NCBI GenBank assembly: GCA_965212145.1
Contig: CBDBUY010000005.1
Location: forward strand, 248,001-312,000
DNA from: JAAEPI01 sp965212145
GTDB lineage: Bacteria > Bacteroidota > Bacteroidia > Cytophagales > Cyclobacteriaceae
Direction: 5' to 3'
Length of the DNA stretch: 64,000 nt
The notes under the pieces: generated by a model
The model's database searches: none
What the model saw: the letters and a program-made list of their open reading frames with translations, nothing else
What the model was told of the DNA's origin: nothing
Part shown: piece by piece, positions 15,001 through 21,000 of the stretch
Position numbering within the stretch: position 1 is the stretch's first letter
Layout: every line of letters starts with the position of its first letter
Program-made: the position numbers and the translations under genes

Positions 15001-18000
15001 TTACCAGTAGGTAGTCCTGTGACGGTGGTGTTGGCACCATTAGTAGCGTACGCGGCATCCGGATACGTTGCATCCGGCAGGGCTAGTCCACCAGAAGTTC
15101 TTAGTGCGAAGGTGTATGTTTCATTTGATCCGTTTGAAGTAGGCGTAAGAGTCACCCCTCCATTGGCATCTGGATTACCACCGCCATTGGCAGCAGGATC
15201 ACAGACGGTGTTACCAGTGAGTGCAGATTCGCCGGCGAGTAGGGCAGGTTGATCAACACCGATAGTCACATTACCGGTAGCAGAAGAACATCCAGTGATA
15301 TTATCGGTTACGGTGACTACATAGTCACCATCTTCTACGCCTGTTTGTCCGATGAGTGAACCGTCGAGGGTTGCATCATCATCGATTTGGGTAGTAGGGT
15401 CGGCAGCAGTTGCCCAGAAGTAAGAGTAGTCTCCTGATCCGTTGGTGATGTCAGCCAGGTTAATGGTGGCTGATCCTGTGAAAGCACCTGGTGTACAAGA
15501 AGCATTTGGTGTAGCGTTAGCGGTCACAGTAGCATCGTCGAGTACTGGATCAGAAGTGGCATCCACGATAGTGAACGGATGATCAATATCACAACCTGAA
15601 GCATCATCGGAGATGTTCATGATGTAGTTACCAGTAGGTAGTCCTGTGACGGTGGTGTTGGCACCATTAGTAGCGTACGCGGCATCCGGATACGTTGCAT
15701 CCGGCAGGGCTAGTCCACCAGAAGTTCTTAGTGCGAAGGTGTATGTTTCATTTGATCCGTTTGAAGTAGGCGTAAGAGTCACCCCTCCATTGGCATCTGG
15801 ATTACCACCGCCATTGGCAGCAGGATCACAGACGGTGTTACCAGTGAGTGCAGATTCGCCGGCGAGTAGGGCAGGTTGATCAACACCGATAGTCACATTA
15901 CCGGTAGCAGAAGAACATCCAGTGATATTATCGGTTACGGTGACTACATAGTCACCATCTTCTACGCCTGTTTGTCCGATGAGTGAACCGTCGAGGGTTG
16001 CATCATCATCGATTTGGGTAGTAGGGTCGGCAGCAGTTGCCCAGAAGTAAGAGTAGTCTCCTGATCCGTTGGTGATGTCAGCCAGGTTAATGGTGGCTGA
16101 TCCTGTGAAAGCACCTGGTGTACAAGAAGCATTTGGTGTAGCGTTAGCGGTCACAGTAGCATCGTCGAGTACTGGATCAGAAGTGGCATCCACGATAGTG
16201 AACGGATGATCAATATCACAACCTGAAGCATCATCGGAGATGTTCATGATGTAGTTACCAGTAGGTAGTCCTGTGACGGTGGTGTTGGCACCATTAGTAG
16301 CGTACGCGGCATCCGGATACGTTGCATCCGGCAGGGCTAGTCCACCAGAAGTTCTTAGTGCGAAGGTGTATGTTTCATTTGATCCGTTTGAAGTAGGCGT
16401 AAGAGTCACCCCTCCATTGGCATCTGGATTACCACCGCCATTGGCAGCAGGATCACAGACGGTGTTACCAGTGAGTGCAGATTCGCCGGCGAGTAGGGCA
16501 GGTTGATCAACACCGATAGTCACATTACCGGTAGCAGAAGAACATCCAGTGATATTATCGGTTACGGTGACTACATAGTCACCATCTTCTACGCCTGTTT
16601 GTCCGATGAGTGAACCGTCGAGGGTTGCATCATCATCGATTTGGGTAGTAGGGTCGGCAGCAGTTGCCCAGAAGTAAGAGTAGTCTCCTGATCCGTTGGT
16701 GATGTCAGCCAGGTTAATGGTGGCTGATCCTGTGAAAGCACCTGGTGTACAAGAAGCATTTGGTGTAGCGTTAGCGGTCACAGTAGCATCGTCGAGTACT
16801 GGATCAGAAGTGGCATCCACGATAGTGAACGGATGATCAATATCACAACCTGAAGCATCATCGGAGATGTTCATGATGTAGTTACCAGTAGGTAGTCCTG
16901 TGACGGTGGTGTTGGCACCATTAGTAGCGTACGCGGCATCCGGATACGTTGCATCCGGCAGGGCTAGTCCACCAGAAGTTCTTAGTGCGAAGGTGTATGT
17001 GTTATTCGATCCATCAGTTGTAGGAGTGAAAGTGATACCACCATCCGCATCTGGATTGGTCGGGCTATTATTGGCAGGGTCACAAATAGAATTCCCAATA
17101 TTATTTGATTCATTCGCTAACATCACGGCGAGTGTCTCACCAACTTCGACAGTTTCTTTATCGCTAATGCAATTTGTGAGGTCGTCGGTAACTACATAGG
17201 TGTATTTGCCATCAGCAAGGTCTGATATCGTCGGTCCGGTTTCACCAGCGATTAAATTTGCTGGATCATCATTGTCACCGGTGTACCATGCAAAAGTTTT
17301 ATCATCATTCCCGCCAACCATGGTTATAGAAATACTGCCAGTTCCCAAAGAGGGATCACAGGTCGTATCATCAGTAGTGGCAAATGAATCTGTTTGCGGA
17401 TCTACCGGTTCGTCCTTAATGTGAATTTTAGGTGAGTTACCTACTTGAGTTACACAACCTGTTTCATTATTTGTCGCAACAATTGAATAATGGCCAGCAC
17501 CCAAATTTCCCCCAAGTTGAACGCTGGCAACACCGCCTCCATCAGGGTTAACCACTACACTTTCAATGAAATTCACGAGGGCATGTCCGCCACCATCTTG
17601 TCCTTCCCATAGCTCAATAGTATAACCGCCAGTGTTGGGTGGGAAACCACTTGTAACTTCCGTGTCAATGCTTCCATTCGATGGTGGATTAGGTTCGCAG
17701 ATGGTGTTATCATTTACCACCCAATTGATTACAGGATAATCGATTGTTTCGGTGACTGTTTGCACAAAATCGTTTGATGTACATCCGTTTGGAGCAGTCA
17801 CAACTAAAGTGTAAGTTCCACCTTCGATTCCCGAAAGAGTTTGAGTTGTGGATGAATTATTAACAGTTTTACCTGCTCCAGAGCCGTCATACCATGTGAA
17901 CGTGTATCCTGTTAAATCAGCTACAGGATCTTCTCCATTGAAACCAACATTGACTGAAATTTCACCGTTTGCAAAAGCACCACAGGCAGTGTTTGGCGTT

Positions 18001-21000
18001 ATTGGGCCATTTAGTGAAATAGATGGATTGATTTGATTTAACGCAACAGTTTGCTCAAATGTGTTAGAGCAACCTTGGTTATCAATAACTTCAAAAGTAT
18101 AAGTACCAGCCGGCACATTTTCCAATATCACGGAATTACTTCCAATTGTGGCACCACCTGTTCCACTTCCTACATACCATTGATATGTAAAACCTATGGT
18201 TGATATATCATTATCATTGCAGAAAGTTCCTCCGTCGCAACCATATTGTTCGGTTGGATCATCTATTTGCACTTCGAGTCTCCCGTTCCCACCAGAACAG
18301 TCAGTCTGATCCTGTTTAGATACCAGGTTGATGGAAGGGAAAGTAGGATTGTCATCAACATCCACTACTAAAGCAATGGTTTCGCAATTTGATGTTGTGT
18401 TAATTGCCACCACAGTGTAAGTTCCACCAGCTATGTTATTGTATTCATTCAGCCCAACTCCGGACTGAGATTCATTACCCGGGTCTTCAACAGCACCGTC
18501 GTACCAGTTGAACAAGTAATCGTTAATATCCTCTCCTTGAATTCCCGTGATGATTTGACCATTAGGAGTTGCGCAAGAGGTATTAGGAACGGAGGAAGCG
18601 GAGGCTGCTGTGAAGGTAGGATTACCAGGACTGTCGCCAACTATAACATCAACAAAATTGTCGCATTGGATACTCTCATCGGTTACTCTGATTCGATAAG
18701 CCCCATCTTCAAGCCCGGTGAATGTATGATTCGTGACAGAATTAACTGTTGCAATCGTTGGTAGATTAAAATTAGCTCCATCAAACAACTCAAAAGTGTA
18801 TGGTCCTGCACTCGTTGTAGATGATGCGGTCACCTCAATTTCTCCTGTAAATACTGTGGCGCCATCGCAGCTAGTATCATCTACAGTCGCAGTAACAATA
18901 TTTGGATTATCAGGTTGGGAGGCAATAGCAAAGAACAATGGATCAGTATCACAATTTGAGTCAGTGTCTCGAACGACCATGGTGTAAAAACCATCCGTCA
19001 AACTCCCAAAAATTCCGGTGGTATTTTGTGACAGTTGGGTTGTAGTTCCATAGCCATCAAATAGGGTATACTCATAGTTTGCACCTAGAGGATCCACTAG
19101 GTCGGTCATGTCAATCATCCCTGTTGGATTCGCGGGATCACAACTAGTATTGTTTACAGCCCCAACCAAAGGACAATCATAATCTGCAGCAGGGTTAGTT
19201 ACATCACCAGGTGAGTTACCAGGTTTATCAATTATCGCGTCAGCTCCTGGATTTTGAGGATCGGAAAGAGTCATCGTACCAAGGTTTGGAATATGATCCC
19301 CCTTGTTGGTGCTCGTTAGATTATTGAAATCGTAATAAAGAAGCGCATCATTTGCTGCAGCTGTCGGGTCACATACCGCATTCAAGAGCGTAGTTTCACC
19401 CACCGCATAATCAAAGATTCTGAACTCATCTAATTGCCCTTCGAACTTATTTGCTCCTAAATTGGAATCCCGTCCGAAGTACATATCCGGCCCTCCGTCA
19501 TCTAATCCTCCAGTTCCTGCGAAGGTGACTTCTCCCGCTAGTACACCATCAATGTATAAGCGCTGCAAGCTGGTTGCCTCATCCCAAGTTGCAGCAATGT
19601 TGATCCATCCTGAGGATTGGAAGCCTGAAGATACGACTGAAAGCCCTCCATTTACAGTAGTTAACGAGAACGAAATCCCATTGGCATCATCTGCCCATAT
19701 ACCCATAACACTTTGGGCATTATCTCCTGCTTGAAATAAGGCATGATCATTTGCGTAATTATCTGGGCTTATTTTAACCCAAAATGAAATGGTCATGGCT
19801 GTTTGACCTGCGAGTGCCTGAGGGATAATTATAAAACCCTTTCTGATCGTTTCTAAAACCTCGCCAGCATCTATTGGAGTCAGAAAATTGAACTCAGGTT
19901 CGGTGATGTTATCAGTAATGTCCTGAGTAATTGTTGCACTACATGATGTTGCAGTCTCTGTGACTCGGATCGTGTAAGTTCCGCCAACTAAACCGGTCAT
20001 AATCCATGGATCAGAACCTATGGCAGCTCCTGCCTGTGCAGCCGGTAATTGATTACCTGCAAGTGTATTATTTCCTACAAAAAACTCATAAGTGTAGTCA
20101 TTCGGATCAGCACTACCGGCTCCATCCGGGTCCGCTGAAAGTGTACCGTTTCCACTGGTACCGCATGAAGTGTTGTCCGTGGCTATTGCAGTTGGGGCTG
20201 GTTCAGTGGAGTTATTCAATAATTCAACTGTGACGGCATTCGAAGGGCACTGAGTGCCATTTTGTATGGCTTGAACAGTATACATTCCTGCAGTGATACC
20301 AGAGTATGTTATTCCAGTAAAATCCGGGGTTGCTTTTACCACCGTGCCATCAGACCATTCGAAAGTGAAGTCAGTGGTGTTTTCATCTCCCGGGTTAGGG
20401 TCATCGGCTACAAAAGCAGAGATTTCACCAGTTCCACCACACGAAGTGATATGAACCGGTGTTGCCACTACGTTTATATCATTCGGATCAATTAAGCCAG
20501 TGGTTACCTCAGCAGTGGTGGTGTTCACACAGCCGGTCAGTGTTTCAGTGATGTAAACTTTATAGATTCCTGCCTGCAGATTAGACATTGTCTGAGCAGT
20601 GCTCAAAGTAGTCACATCTTCAGAGGCCAATCTCCATTCATAGGTGTATCCAGTGAAAATGGTATCATTGGGATCACCAATTGTGTGCGGATAAGCTTTC
20701 ACTGCACCATCGGGAGTTCCACAATCCGTTAATGGACTTACCTCGAAAGCTCCCGCATCGAAATTAATACTTGCATCCAGTCCAATATTTAACGTTTCAA
20801 CACTTGAATAACAACCACCATCAGTATAGAAACCTCTCACCCAATAATCACCATCATCCATGGTAGGGTAGGTGCTGCCTGTATGGACTAAATTGGTTAA
20901 TCCCGCATCATCGTACCACTCGAAACTAAAACCCTCCGGCTCCGTAAACTGACCAGTGATAGTAGAGTAGCCTTGGATGGTCACATTATCCAATAGATAA

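Noticed and set aside
2790..17001. Regular repeats considered as CRISPR arrays.
   Set aside because: The units are 627 and 708 bp, contiguous, without spacers, and translate in frame. No cas genes are present.
12511..17199. Eight 77- to 99-aa plus-strand open frames in the 627-bp array.
   Set aside because: They are antisense shadows of the tandem units; the minus-strand frame encodes clear SprB/Ig-like domains through the same bases.
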